The notes under the pieces: model-generated
What the model saw: the letters and a program-made list of their open reading frames with translations, nothing else
Database searches by the model: none
Told to the model about the DNA's origin: nothing
NCBI GenBank assembly: GCA_947462335.1
Contig: OX381717.1
Span: 17,165,166-17,229,165 of the forward strand
DNA length: 64,000 nt
Reading direction: 5' to 3'
DNA from: Harmothoe impar
Taxonomy: Eukaryota > Annelida > Polychaeta > Phyllodocida > Polynoidae
Program-made: the position numbers and the translations under genes
Part shown: positions 24,457-34,993 of the stretch, one piece after another
How positions within the stretch are numbered: the first letter of the stretch is position 1
Layout: each line of letters begins with the position of its first letter

Positions 24457-25373
24457 ATGTAGGAAGGGCTGGTTTTATAATAATAATACCTCTTGGATAC
24501 ATTATACACCACGTATATCTATTTATCAACAAGTAACATTTCTACTCATAGTAAAAACAGGCATACATACATGAACATACAAGTTAACATGTACATAACA
24601 GTTTATATCAACAGTATTGTCTTTGGTATCAAACCACAGTCCAGTAGGCACATGATATAAAAACTGTCCAACCGATAGTCCTAGACTAGTATCAGTTAAA
24701 TAGAAAAGGCACCAATAACCACCTTGGAAATCCAACACATCACCTACTACGTTCAGCAATGGTGTGAATCCGTGTGGAGTAAGTGTCCTTATATATAAAT
24801 AATAGAACTATAATAGTTCTCACTTCCTTTGGCGAAGAAAAGTTTATAGATGGAACTATAGTAGTTCCCACTTCCTTTGGCGTAGAAAAGTTTATATATA
24901 AAAATCCATAATGGCGTATCCTAAATAAGGTGGGATAGGTCGTCATCCTTATTAGGGTTGGTACTCCAGTACCTAGCAGTTTATGGTGGTAGAGATGGAT
25001 AGAGTCCAGCACCGGTATAGTGCTTCCATCTCTTGTGAAATATAAATATAAAAAGGTAGGTCTGTGCCTCCCTATAAATTATTATCACAGGAGGATGATC
25101 CATATAATAGTTTATAGGTCACAATAGTAGAATGTGACCACAGGATCAGGAGCCCTGGACAGTAGTAGAGAACCGACGGTTGTGGCTTAGTAGTAAACCA
25201 CGGTTGAAGACATCAGGCTGCTTACAGTGTGGTGGCAGTAGAGACTAGGTTAAGTCACGACAGCACCGTCGGTCTGCTTCGGTTGTCCAGGGGCGTGTAG
25301 CTGCGTCGAGGGTTTAGTTTTACCTCCGAGGGGCGGAACAGTGCACCCCAGAGGGCCTGACAGGGGACCATCC
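24457..25373 (-). other. E1 3' untranslated region between ORF3 and LTR
   Basis: About 0.9 kb with no credible ORF. It contains two near-identical copies of a roughly 65-bp unit around 24795-24905 (CACTTCCTTTGGCG repeated), so there is a short internal tandem duplication. Nothing else was recognised. Confidence 0.6.
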
Positions 25374-27785
25374 TTAGGTGTCTATAGGGACACCACCGGA
25401 TGGCTTTCCTTCCCCATCAGGACTTCCTCCAGGAGGGGCCTCCGTGGCGCAAACCACAGTAGCCTCCACCTGGAGAGGAAGGGCTCCACCTGTAGCATCC
25501 GAGTGGGTACTCGGCGCTACAGTAGGCTCCCCGCCGCTGACCACCCGGGTAGAGTGTGCCATGAACGAGAATGGCATCTCATACCTGGGTGGGTGTACTG
25601 ACAGTACTGGGGTCACAGGAGGAGCAGGCCTTGCGGCAAGCCCCAACCTAGACTGGAGATCTGGAAAACCAGTTCTCTCCCACTCTGTCAGCTTTAGCCC
25701 GAATTGTCGGAAGAACTTGGCGTCACAAGTTGTCAACCTTGATTCTAGCTGCTCGATCGTAGCCCTCCAGAGGGCATGATCTTGTTCCAGATTCGCCTCA
25801 CGCTCGGCAAGGATTCTGGTTCGTTCAGCGACCCAAGCTTTTCCCTCCCGGATAGCCTGTTCTCTGAGCAGCTTGTACTGCTCAAAGTAGGACTTCTCCA
25901 AGAAAGAAACCTGAAACTGGAGTAGCTTACTTGCGTTTTCAGCCATTTTCGCTCTGTAGCACTCAAATCCGGGGACTAGAGTGTCAGAGAAACCAGCGTC
26001 ATAGGTAGGTCTGTCTCCGGGCAACACAGGTAACCCTGCTAGCCCATCGTCAACAGCCCTATGCTCAGGGTCTGGAGTCACCTCGTCATCCCTTACGGGG
26101 TCAGAGGTTGCTCCGTGCTGAGGTGGAGCAGTCGGCTGGGCTGACGCCCCATCCGGCTGTTGTACCTCTACCTGGTCAGCGTCACTGACAGGTGAGACAC
26201 CCTCCTGTGTAGCCAAAGCTTTCTTTTGCTTCTGGCTCCACTTGTACTGCTTGACATAGTCAGCAGCAACCTGACCCGCCTGCTCGTCACCCAATGAGTT
26301 CTGAACAATAGCCAGTGCATCACCCAGTTTCTGTCTCTCCTGCCGGGGCAGTTGGTCAGCAACAGGGGGCAATGCAACCGAAGACACTGTGATGGTACCG
26401 ACGGTTTGGCTACTGTCGACCTCGGATGTTACCGTGGCTGTGGCGGCCCGTTTCTTCGCAGGTTCACTGCGGGAACGGTCACGCCCACCTTTGGTATCAT
26501 CCTTGGATGACTGGCGGCCCCTTTTCAGATCTTTCTTCTTAGGAGGGGTATCCTTTCTTACAGTGGGCATCGGAATTTCTGTATCTGGCCCGAGATCAGT
26601 TTGTTCGCACTTGGCGCCCTTACACAATCTCTCCCAGTCAGCTTCCGTGAGGTAGTTCCACTGTTTAAGTCTGTTGGTACGCCACTTATAGTGTAGATAA
26701 CCTACACGTTTGTGGCACCCCCAGACCTTCAGTGCTGCCTCAACTCCACGACTAATAGTGCGCTTGTGAACGCCCTTATTGTCGCAAAGATGCCTCACCA
26801 AATCTGCCCTCCGTTGGCAACGGAATAGCTCGCCATCACTGTACTCAGGGCAGGAGGTCGATGAACTCCCACTCACACAGTACAAGTAGGGACGCACATT
26901 CATGTGCTTTTCTACTAAATGACGGGCAAACTTGAGCAGGTTTGGCCACCGTTTTGCTGCTGCAGCAGTCCCTTTCAGGCGCTGACAGCGAACGTACGGG
27001 CAGGGATCCCCTGGCACGTAGTTCCTCCAAGCATATCTCAGCTTGGAGCGGCATGACTTGTTGACATTCGGTTTCTTCCCTTCCAACACTGCTCTGATGT
27101 ACACTAGGTACCAGTCAATGGGGTGGGAGTCACCGGTCAGCCAGTCTTCGTCATCCGAACCTTCTGTCGTATGAGGAGGCGGAAGAGCCATTTTGCCATT
27201 TTCCTGAACTAAGTCAGCAAGGCTCAGGTTCTTCCGGTCATCGTCATCGAGACTCAGGGTCAAACGAACGTGTGCTGCCTTGGCGCGGAGGCGGCGATTG
27301 GCCCTGCTCTCTGCGACAGACCATCCTGCGGCTTCCGCCTTGGACACTCTATCAGCAATAGCTCTGAACCTATCTGCCTCAGTAGGTGCGACCTCTTCGG
27401 TAGCAGGAGTTTCAGGGGAAGATACAATCCTCCTCTTTGGTCTCCGCTTCCGTTTGGTCTTGACATGAACCGTGGACCCGTCTGATGAATCACCATCAGG
27501 GACCGCCGGTTCAGTTGTCACTACACCGTCGGGTTTCGGAGAAGATCCCCCAGCAGGGTTCTCCTCCTGGTTGGTATTACTACCACCCTGACCAGGTTCT
27601 GTTTTCGGAACAACATCACCCGACCCCTCAGGGTTAGGTTCTGCTGGTACCGAAGCCGAGCCTGTACCGAGGGTTGGAGCACTGGTGGTGTCCATTTCCG
27701 TGTCAGACTCGAGAACCCGGTCTTCCCCGTCGGAGACTTCAGCCTTCTCCGGGGCCGTGCATTTGCCATCTACACGGGCCATCAT
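25374..27785 (-). CDS. E1 ORF3: intact 803-aa zinc-finger and coiled-coil protein
   Basis: An unbroken ATG-to-TAA frame in sense orientation between integrase and the 3' LTR, the place of env in errantiviruses. There is no signal peptide or membrane segment, so it is not a recognisable env. Residues 1-110 are acidic, Ser/Pro/Gly-rich; 111-119 is a basic NLS-like KRKRRPKRR; 210-260 begins S-D-D-E-D-W. C262, C267, H289 and H294 form C-x4-C-x21-H-x4-H; C312, C323, H332 and H340 form a second finger-like cluster. A Lys/Arg-rich stretch with R-D-R-S-R-S lies near 434-440, and a coiled coil at about 613-690 ends in K-F-x3-F-G-x5-W. E2 has a homologue with the same finger spacing and C-terminal motif, so this is a conserved protein family. 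A nuclear, nucleic-acid-binding role is inferred; no named family was recognised. Confidence 0.88.
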   Translation of the reverse strand: MMARVDGKCTAPEKAEVSDGEDRVLESDTEMDTTSAPTLGTGSASVPAEPNPEGSGDVVPKTEPGQGGSNTNQEENPAGGSSPKPDGVVTTEPAVPDGDSSDGSTVHVKTKRKRRPKRRIVSSPETPATEEVAPTEADRFRAIADRVSKAEAAGWSVAESRANRRLRAKAAHVRLTLSLDDDDRKNLSLADLVQENGKMALPPPHTTEGSDDEDWLTGDSHPIDWYLVYIRAVLEGKKPNVNKSCRSKLRYAWRNYVPGDPCPYVRCQRLKGTAAAAKRWPNLLKFARHLVEKHMNVRPYLYCVSGSSSTSCPEYSDGELFRCQRRADLVRHLCDNKGVHKRTISRGVEAALKVWGCHKRVGYLHYKWRTNRLKQWNYLTEADWERLCKGAKCEQTDLGPDTEIPMPTVRKDTPPKKKDLKRGRQSSKDDTKGGRDRSRSEPAKKRAATATVTSEVDSSQTVGTITVSSVALPPVADQLPRQERQKLGDALAIVQNSLGDEQAGQVAADYVKQYKWSQKQKKALATQEGVSPVSDADQVEVQQPDGASAQPTAPPQHGATSDPVRDDEVTPDPEHRAVDDGLAGLPVLPGDRPTYDAGFSDTLVPGFECYRAKMAENASKLLQFQVSFLEKSYFEQYKLLREQAIREGKAWVAERTRILAEREANLEQDHALWRATIEQLESRLTTCDAKFFRQFGLKLTEWERTGFPDLQSRLGLAARPAPPVTPVLSVHPPRYEMPFSFMAHSTRVVSGGEPTVAPSTHSDATGGALPLQVEATVVCATEAPPGGSPDGEGKPSGGVPIDT

Positions 27786-28466
27786 ACCGCTAGCTCAGGC
27801 GTAGGTGAACCTCACAGTTCACTCACCCGAGCCTTTAGTACGACAGCAAGTAAACAATAGTGTAGGTACTGCCGGGCAGACCTAGGCACCACTGATCAAC
27901 ACGTTACCCTACAGGCAAACGTGCTGATCTGAAGAAGCCTGGCTGCGTGTGGGGCTTATATACCCCACCCGTCTCCCGTGACCCCGCCCCTTGACCGGCT
28001 TCTCAGCCAATCAGGGGTCGCTTCTCCAAGACGCGCCGGGGTGACCCAATTTCTCACGGCTCATTTGGCGGGAGAAATCAATCAGGTGACGCGGGCAGCG
28101 CCCTTCCCACGCCTGGCATATCCGACGGTGGGAACACTCACTTGTTGTTTACATTTTCGTGGCCGAGCCACAGGATAACCCGGGAATGGTGTACCTGCGT
28201 TAGAGGACATACACAGCAGCATGTTACTAAGCAATATGTGGTCAAAACTAATCCCATACTTAGAATTAATCGGCAAAGCCAGCCACCCGCCCTGAACACG
28301 TGCTTTTCTACCTCCAACGGATAACCACACCGGATAACCCTTCTCTTCTCGTTGTGTTTTGGTGATCGAGTACCGGGCCAATGACCACCGGCCCAGTACG
28401 GAACTGTCCATGGAAATTTAATGAAGCCAGCAGCTAAATGTCGTCAACAAGGTAAGAAAAAAATGT
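27786..28466 (-). other. E1 region between integrase and ORF3
   Basis: A 680-bp GC-richer spacer holding the putative ORF3 promoter and leader. A 109-codon minus-strand frame at 28082-28411 has no counterpart in E2 and looks like chance. Confidence 0.5.
27956..28011 (-). promoter_or_regulatory. Probable internal promoter of E1 ORF3
   Basis: Reading the minus strand towards ORF3: ATTGGCTGAG (inverted CCAAT, 28007-28011), GGGGCGGGG (GC box, 27982-27990), then GGTATATAAG (TATA, 27956-27963). The spacing of about 20 bp and 20-25 bp matches a classical RNA polymerase II promoter, with a start expected near 27930, some 145 bp upstream of the ORF3 ATG. The shared string GGTCACGGGA also occurs upstream of the E2 counterpart. 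The function is inferred from motif order. Confidence 0.6.
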
Positions 28467-29348
28467 TTACACAATTTTATCTCGCTCTCTGACACGTGTA
28501 CTCCTCCGTAGCCCTTGTACCGGTATGTCCAGCAATGATGAAACCGGAGGTGTCACTTTGCTTTGTTTACCGGTGTCCACGGTTAGTCCTTTACGCACAG
28601 CTGACCCTTTTTTATGAGGCCTACCGCGCTTGGGCTTGGTAACACACGACTGCGGTTCAATCGGTAATTTCCTAGGACGACCCCTTCTCCGTGCTACCGT
28701 CGGTACCGACGGTATGACCGTTGGTCCTGCCTTCGGTATCTTCGGTAGCTTAGGGTCGGTTGGTGCTGGTACTCGACCAGCACCGAGGGAATCTTCACCG
28801 TCATCTATATATGGAACTCCATACCAAGGTCGGAGTCTAGCCACATGTGATTTAGTGAGAGTCCCTTTTTGCAAACGTATTACTACAGTAGTTTCACTCA
28901 CCACCATAGTAACCGTATGCGGCCCATCCCAGGAGTACAGGGTCTTGACTTTGGAATTAGGTGTGCTAAATCTCGCGACCTTATCCCCCACCTTGAATTG
29001 GCGGAGTTTAAGGCCCGTGTCATAGCCCACCTTCTGCAAACTAGCAGATCTTTCCAAGTTGTCCCTCACTACTCCATAGGACTCGCGTAATGATTGTCGA
29101 AGTGATTCAACAAACATCACTGTGCAGGGTTGCTCGAGCTGGTGTCCCTGCACGCCATAGACCATGTCACTTGGCATGACTATGTCTTCACCCATTACGA
29201 GCATGTTGGGCGTACAGCCCGTCGACGCATGTTCGGTAGCGTTGTAAGCATGAGAGATATAGCAAGCGTGCTCATCCCAATCATCCCGATGCTCATTAAC
29301 CATTGTCGTGAGACATTGGATCAACGTCCGATTGAAACGTTCCACCAT
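28467..29348 (-). pseudogene. pol: E1 integrase C-terminal half with two AT-hooks
   Basis: A 293-codon frame continuing the integrase after a stop and frameshift near 29400. It starts at V-E-R-F-N-R-T-L, which contains the catalytic Glu region, has a GPY/F-like module around residues 118-178 (GDKVARF...WDGPHTV...TVVIRL), then a basic, Pro-rich tail with two AT-hook cores, R-R-G-R-P-R-K near 221-227 and K-R-G-R-P-H-K-K near 240-247. AT-hooks bind the minor groove of AT-rich DNA, so this tail may influence target choice, as chromodomains do in other Ty3 lineages (inference). No chromodomain is seen. Confidence 0.88.
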
Positions 29349-29422
29349 ACCGTCCGATTGTGGTCGATAGGGGTTCGTATGCGTCTTGCAGATGTGTATT
29401 TACTACACAGTTCTGCCCACAG

Positions 29423-31426
29423 TCAAGATTCAAACTCGCGACCCTGGTCGGAGTGAAGCATTAAAGGACCTCCCCACGTGAGGATCCAATTCTCGAAAAG
29501 TGCTTCTGCGCAGGTAACAGCTGTATGATTTACCAACGGATATACTTGGACATACTTGGTATAGTAGTCCTGTACCACCATCATACAGGTATTCCCACGG
29601 GGGGTCGTGTTGAAACCACTAATGATATCAACAGCGATCCGGGCAAATCGAACACCGAATAGCTCTTGACTTAGAGGTAGTTTACCGATACCAGGTCCAG
29701 GCTTTGATAAACAGCATTGGGGACATTGTTTCACCCAACGCCGTATGTCCAAAGTCATACCAGGCCAGTAATATCTACTCTTAATCTTTGCCTCTGTTCC
29801 TTGTCTGCCAAAGTGTGCTGAAGTTCGGTGGCCATGACAGTAATTGAGCAACTGTAGTCTGAGTGACAAAGGCACTACAGATTGAGCTGTTTTCTTCCTG
29901 CCAGGTTGCACCCTCCAGCGGCACAATACACTGTTCCGTATAAAAAGATTATCCCACTGCGCTAACAGTTGTCTAACTTCTTTACATTCCAGCGAAAGTG
30001 CGGGGCGAACAGGCTTGGACAGGCCCAACAACTTCAAGGAGTACACCCTCGAAATAGCCGGATCTGCAAGCTGCTCATCCTTCAAGTGATTTAACGTCCA
30101 GTTAGGAACTTTCGCACCCACAGACGCAATCACTGCATTGTGAGACCCACAGTCTCGGCAGTCTACACGGTGACAGTTCCGGATAGGATAGCGGGACAAG
30201 CTGTCCGCATTCACATGATCTACTCCACTCCTGTGTATGATATGCTCATTCGTCATGCCAAACTCAGAGAGGTGGTTCAACCATCTACCCATCATCCCCT
30301 CAGCGTCCTTGAAGTTAAGGAGCCACTGCAGAGATGAATGATCTGTCCGTACGAGATAATCCCCACCATATAGAAAATGTCTGTACTTCTTTGTGTAAAC
30401 CACCACTGCCAAGAGTTCACGCTTGGTTGTGCAGTAGTTACGTTGTGTTTTGCTTAGACTGTTGGACGAAAATGCCAGCGGCACTTCTCGCCCATCCTGG
30501 ATCTGCGACAAGGCAGCACCAATACTTGTATTAGAAGCATCAGTGTCCAAGATGAACTTACCAACAGGTGCAGGGTAGTGCAAAACAGGTGTTTCTAAGA
30601 AGAGTCTCTTTAACTCACTGAAAGACTGTTCTGCGGCTGGAGACCAGACTATTTTAGCCTTAGCCTTCTTCTCTCCAATCATCAGCTCTTGTAAGGGAGC
30701 TGCGACTCTCGAGAATCCAGGTATAAAATCTCTGTAGTATGAACAAAACCCGATGAAAGAGCGTATCTCCTTCGTGTCCATCGGACGAGGCCAGTTCTGT
30801 ACCACTTCGAATTTATAAGGATCAGCCATGATGCCATGTTCAGAAACAATTCTACCTAGGTATTCAACTGATTTCCTAAAAAGCTTGCACTTTGAAGGTT
30901 TCAATTTCAGACCATATGATAAGATGCGTTTCAGCACAGCTTGGAGGTTCTGTAGAGTTTCCTCCACAGAACCACCGAAGATGATGATGTCGTCCAAGTA
31001 TACTAGGCACTTTTTCCAAAGTAAACCCCGTAACATGGTTTCCATCATTGCCTCAAAGGTTGCCGGGGCATTGCATAGCCCAAATGGCATGACGTTGAAC
31101 TCAAATAGTCCCATATGGGTAGAAAAAGCGGTTTTTTCTCGGTCCCGGGGGTCCATGCCGATCTGCCAATAACCAGATTGTAAATCTAGTGTACAAAACC
31201 ATTTCGCCCCACCCAGAGATTCCACACATTCATCTATCCGAGGTAGGGGATATGCATTCTTCCTAGTGAGTCCGTTCAACTTCCTATAGTCGATGCAAAA
31301 TCGACAGGAACCATCCTTCTTGGTGACCATCACCACAGGACTTGACCATGGACTCTCGCTAGGTTGAATCACATCTTCATCCAACATCTTTTCTACCTCA
31401 GCCTCCATAGCACTTTTTTTAGCCAT
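29423..31426 (-). pseudogene. pol: E1 reverse transcriptase, RNase H and integrase N-terminal half
   Basis: A 667-codon frame. The RT domain (about residues 20-200) holds KKDGSCRFCIDYRKLN, LDLQSGYWQI and the catalytic YLDD. RNase H follows with the TDAS start and T-D-H-S-S-L-Q-W. The integrase zinc-binding region reads H-x3-H...C-P-Q-C, then the catalytic core begins (AVDIISGF, HSDQGREFES). It is cut at a TGA right after REFES, and the frame changes downstream. Domain order RT-RNase H-integrase places it in Ty3/gypsy. The RT and RNase H catalytic residues look intact. Confidence 0.93.
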
Positions 31427-31482
31427 GGGTAACCGACGGTAGGGGATTCTACTGGAAAATGTTTTGGTAGGTTGGATTTAGC

Positions 31483-32406
31483 TCAAGCCTCTTCGTGGGA
31501 AGAGTCTCCCGCCACCACACCTACTTCCACAAAGTCCGTAGTTAGTGAGTCTACCCTATATGCTCGCGTAGTGTTACCAATAGGCGTCCCCTTTCGTAGA
31601 GTGATTTCTCTACTACTCGAGTTACAAATCGGTATCACCCCCCAACGAGCGTTGGCCAGGTAAGTATGATAGCCAGCAAGACCTAACTCAGAGAGCTTTT
31701 GATCTTCCGGTTCAAACATTCCCGGCCGTTTGGCCTGCACTCCCACGCAGCTGACTAGGACATCTGATACATGTCCTGCTGCCAACTTTGTGTCTTGTGC
31801 CACTGACGCCACAGAAGAACCATTCCTTAAAACGCACTGTACGGATTGTTTATAAGGATGTTTAATCTGAAGTCGGCCTGTTGCGGTGTTCATTGTTACC
31901 CCGTAAAGAGCAGCAAAGTCCATCCCCAGTATGCCATCATCAGTGATGTCGGTGATGGTTGGACATATCCAGTATGTCTTGCCATCGACCAACATAGGTT
32001 TTACAGTTCTGCCATAAGTCTGCATACTATCTCCCGTAGCCGTCCGAGCCTTTACTCCCAGTAGCAGAGCTTCGGACTGGTTGCAAAGACGGGCCATGAA
32101 TTTCCGATGCGTCCCGGAAATAACCAGACTCAGGTACCAACGCTGTCCCCGCAAAGGGACACACTCAGAGGTCAGCATCGGGCTTCCCCGTCCATCCATA
32201 GCAACCCCTTTTGTCAGGAGATAATCCCAACATGGGTCGCTCGGGGAGTCTTGAATCACACTGCTCTGGGCAATTGATTCCAACCAAGACTCCTCTAAGC
32301 CAGCGACTACAGAATCCTCCGGATTCCGTTCGTCCTTGCCAGCCCCGCCTTGCCAGACGCTTACAGGTTGTACAGACCCTTCTGCCTCTGCGCGGCCTTG
32401 GTTCAT
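31483..32406 (-). pseudogene. E1 protease region lacking the catalytic DTG
   Basis: This 307-codon frame aligns with the retropepsin region of E2 on both sides (R-W-Y-L-S before; D-D-G-I-L-G-M-D-F-A-A-L after). Where E2 has L-M-D-T-G-A-S-H-F, E1 goes straight from KF to MARLCNQSE: some 20 residues holding the active-site Asp are deleted. The downstream flap and D-D-G-I-L-G segment remain. The protein cannot be an active aspartic protease. It ends with TGA/TAA-separated sequence before RT, where the linker present in E2 is also missing. Confidence 0.8.
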
Positions 32407-32489
32407 GGAAGAGTTAACACCGTCTACTAATCCCTTACAGGCATGGCTAACTGTGGGGGCGCCATCCTTGCCAAGAGGATGGGCCCCAT

Positions 32490-33212
32490 TCAGTTTTCCG
32501 TCTCCTTTTCGGTTTTAGCAGCGACGGGTGCAGAGGCTTTGCATTCGCTAGCCCAATGACCCATCTTCTGACAGCGTCTACATGGCTGAGGTTTCGTGTC
32601 CTTTTTCTTCTTTTTCCTTCTCTTTCCAGATCCAGAATCAGAAGTGGACGCAGAGCTCTTTTCCAAGTGCTTCCGCAACAAACCCTCAATCATCTTTTCC
32701 ATGTCCCTGTCAGGCATTACTGCCGCCACCTCCTCAGAGGCGGGCTGTTTTTTCTTTGATGGTTTCGTGGCGGCCTCTACCACCTGAGCTCCTTTCGGGG
32801 CTACAGATGGAGTTGCCGACACTCCTCCACTAGGAAAAACAGCCTGTTTGGTGTCATACACATCTGCATGGTCAAAAAGGTCAGCCAGAGACAAGTCCGG
32901 CTGCCATTTCTCCCGCAGATATGCCTGGAGATTGGTGTCCCTGACTCCATTGACAAACCTGGAGGTTAACTCCTGTATGACAGTGGGGGTGTCAGGTCTA
33001 CATCCCTGATAACACTGGGATATCAGTTCCTGTAGAGCAAATCCGTAGGATCTCAGATGCTCGTCCTTGCGTTGGACACGTTTGAGCAATTGAGTCCTTG
33101 GGTCATGCTCACCAATCTTCCCAATCGCCCATTCAGCCAAAGTTGAAAGGAGCATACCGTTCATCCAGTTCATCGATGTCCCGCGGGACGATATCTGTCC
33201 CCAGCTTCTCAA
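32490..33212 (-). pseudogene. gag: E1 gag, C-terminal part with zinc knuckle
   Basis: This 240-codon frame overlaps the previous one by about 80 bp in a different frame. It carries the C-terminal Gag capsid helices (LKRVQRKDEHLRSYGFALQE matches the E2 segment LFQRRTQKPKESAKIYG), a Lys-rich linker, and one CCHC zinc knuckle, C-x2-C-x4-H-x4-C (CRRCQKMGHWASEC), which binds RNA in this family. The N-terminal half of the capsid domain seen in E2 is absent, so this Gag is unlikely to assemble. Confidence 0.78.
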
Positions 33213-34392
33213 TCGCCGGGTTCCTGTCGTACTTAGCCCGCTGGACAGGAGTTAAGCCCTGTCTAGCTCTGGGCTTTGGTACTGGAACCGAGACCATGGT
33301 CTGCTGCTGGTTCAACATCGTTGAACCAGTAGATGGGTGGGTGTACCCTGGAGGTGTTGCCGTGCCTCCAAAGGCGCCACCACAGACCGGAGTCTATAGA
33401 TAGCTAGCCCCCATCTGAGGTGTCAAACCCGTTACCGTGGTGTGTACTAGCGGCGGGACACTTGAAGGTGTCACTGTCGTGTACACATTGGGTACGGGTA
33501 TGACTGGAAGTACCACCGTGGTAGGTGGTGGTACCTGCTCTGACTTCGTCTTCAGGTCCTGATTGACTTGCCTTAAGCTTGCGAGGTCTTGCCTGGCTAA
33601 GTGGAGCTGCGCGCTCAAATCCTTTCCCAAGGTATTTAAGCTTGCAACCTCACATTCGCCAGACACCCTCTGGTGCAAAAGTTTGTCAACCTCCACCTTA
33701 TGTGAAGCCATCTCGCTTTGGAGTTCCAGCAGGAACCTTTTCTTCTCATCAACCTCCTTTAGGAATATCTTCCTAGTTTGGTTGATGGAAGCAAGTTCCC
33801 TCCGGGCTTCCGCGAGCTGGTGCAACTCAGCTTTCCTGGTGTTGATTCGCATGTCAGCCAGTAGGTCCCCATCCAGTGGTAAACTGGAAGGCTCTTCTAC
33901 TGCTGGCAGGTTCACTTTACCAGGAGCTTTTGATGCCACCTCAGTCTTCTTTGATAGTTCCCCACTCCCCACACCTGCGGGTGTAGGAGTGGCACCATCA
34001 GTGTCTGGATCCAATGAAGGATCCGCTACCGTAGGTGTGGAACCGACGGGAGCAGGGCCGAGAGTTTTAGGCTCTCTACCCGGTATTTTCTGACCCTCAG
34101 GACAGAAAAGATTCGTGGAAAGGGAGTCCAATGATCTCCTGGGGCTGATGTCAAAGGGTCCTGGGACAGGGGATTGCTCTCCGTCCTCACCTCTGGCAAA
34201 AGCCTCCACAATAGGATCACCTATTGCTTCTTGGAAGAGGTCGTCACGGGGCACCTCCAAGGCTGCCCGGCTCTCCCCCCTATTTGTTTTGCCTGTGAAG
34301 AAGAGTACATTTTGTACGGCTTCCTCACGTTCCTCAGCAGGGGTTTTAGTCCTGCCGCTGAACGAGCTGACAAAATTGTATAGGTAGTCCAT
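33133..34392 (-). pseudogene. gag: E1 gag, N-terminal part, interrupted by TAG
   Basis: The frame starts at ATG 34392 and runs 332 codons to a TAG at 33394-33396, then stays open in the same frame to TGA at 33133. It encodes a Pro/Ser/acid-rich start, a long coiled coil (roughly residues 190-290), and a linker rich in Pro and Thr. The segment after the TAG contains a conserved stretch (R-N-P-A-I-E-K-L-G) shared with E2 Gag (R-D-P-A-I-G-N-L-G). Compared with E2, about 90 codons of the Gag core are missing at the end of this frame, and the reading continues in another frame at 33212. Readthrough of the TAG is possible but decay is simpler. Confidence 0.75.
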
Positions 34393-34440
34393 ATACTGTA
34401 AGTCTATTTAATACCTTATCAAGTTCGGTTCGATCAAGTG

Positions 34441-34452
34441 GTCACGGCACCA
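34441..34452 (-). promoter_or_regulatory. E1 primer binding site, tRNA-His type
   Basis: One base after the 5' LTR the minus strand reads TGGTGCCGTGAC, complementary to the 3' end (GTCACGGCACCA) of animal tRNA-His. E2 has the identical 12-mer with the same one-base spacer. Confidence 0.8.
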
Positions 34453-34453
34453 A

Positions 34454-34993
34454 TGTAGTTGGTCTCTTACTACGTATGTAACACTTGAGTACAAAAACCA
34501 GACAAGGTAAATTAGACTGTAATATACGGCGACTTTATTATAGGAAACTCTTGGTGTATTATAGTACCAGGTATAACCATTGGCTATAAAAGAACAGTAA
34601 CAGATATATAATACAGTAGGCAACCCTATAGCATAGAGTTAAGCCCGTGAGCACAGGGTGGTCATGTCACGACAGTCCCAAACCTGACTGACTTCCAATG
34701 GGGAAGTAGCCGTCTTATATACAGCGCTGCGTAGCCACGTGACCGTACTAGCAGCGCCACCTGTTAGGTTTAGTTATGTAAAATGATTATGTAACAACTA
34801 CCGACGGTAACCTAAGGTGGTACCGGTACACTACCGTATAGAAAACCAAACTAGAGGAGTCGGTGTATGTAACGAACCGACGACACTAGTTATATGAATA
34901 AAACAGTTATTAAACACAATAGAACCGTGTTACATCTTATAACATACAATAGATATACAATGATAACGTTAGACTTATAGTCAACCCGTTACA
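34454..34993 (-). repeat. E1 5' LTR
   Basis: The upstream LTR in the sense of the minus-strand element, 540 bp, TG...CA. It contains a TATA-like TATATAAG on the minus strand and an AATAAA polyadenylation signal further along. The primer binding site follows after one base. Confidence 0.93.

Larger units (their letters stand above)
23902..34993 (-). mobile_element. E1: full-length Ty3/gypsy LTR retrotransposon
   Basis: The element is 11.1 kb, transcribed right to left, inserted in intron 1 of the EGF gene. The LTRs (23902-24441 and 34454-34993, 540 bp each) begin TG and end CA on the plus strand; I count eight mismatches by eye, about 1.5 percent. The target duplication is CTAT (23898-23901 and 34994-34997). 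The order on the minus strand is gag, protease, RT-RNase H-integrase, then ORF3, which is the Ty3/gypsy order (integrase after RNase H) plus an extra 3' ORF. Gag has a stop and an internal deletion, protease lacks its catalytic motif, and integrase is frameshifted. The element is therefore non-autonomous despite its young LTRs. Confidence 0.93.

Noticed and set aside
25378..25779. 133-aa plus-strand ORF
   Set aside because: Antisense shadow of E1 ORF3.
25374..27785. ORF3 as a retroviral envelope
   Set aside because: No signal peptide, fusion peptide or transmembrane helix; finger motifs and coiled coil point to an intracellular protein.
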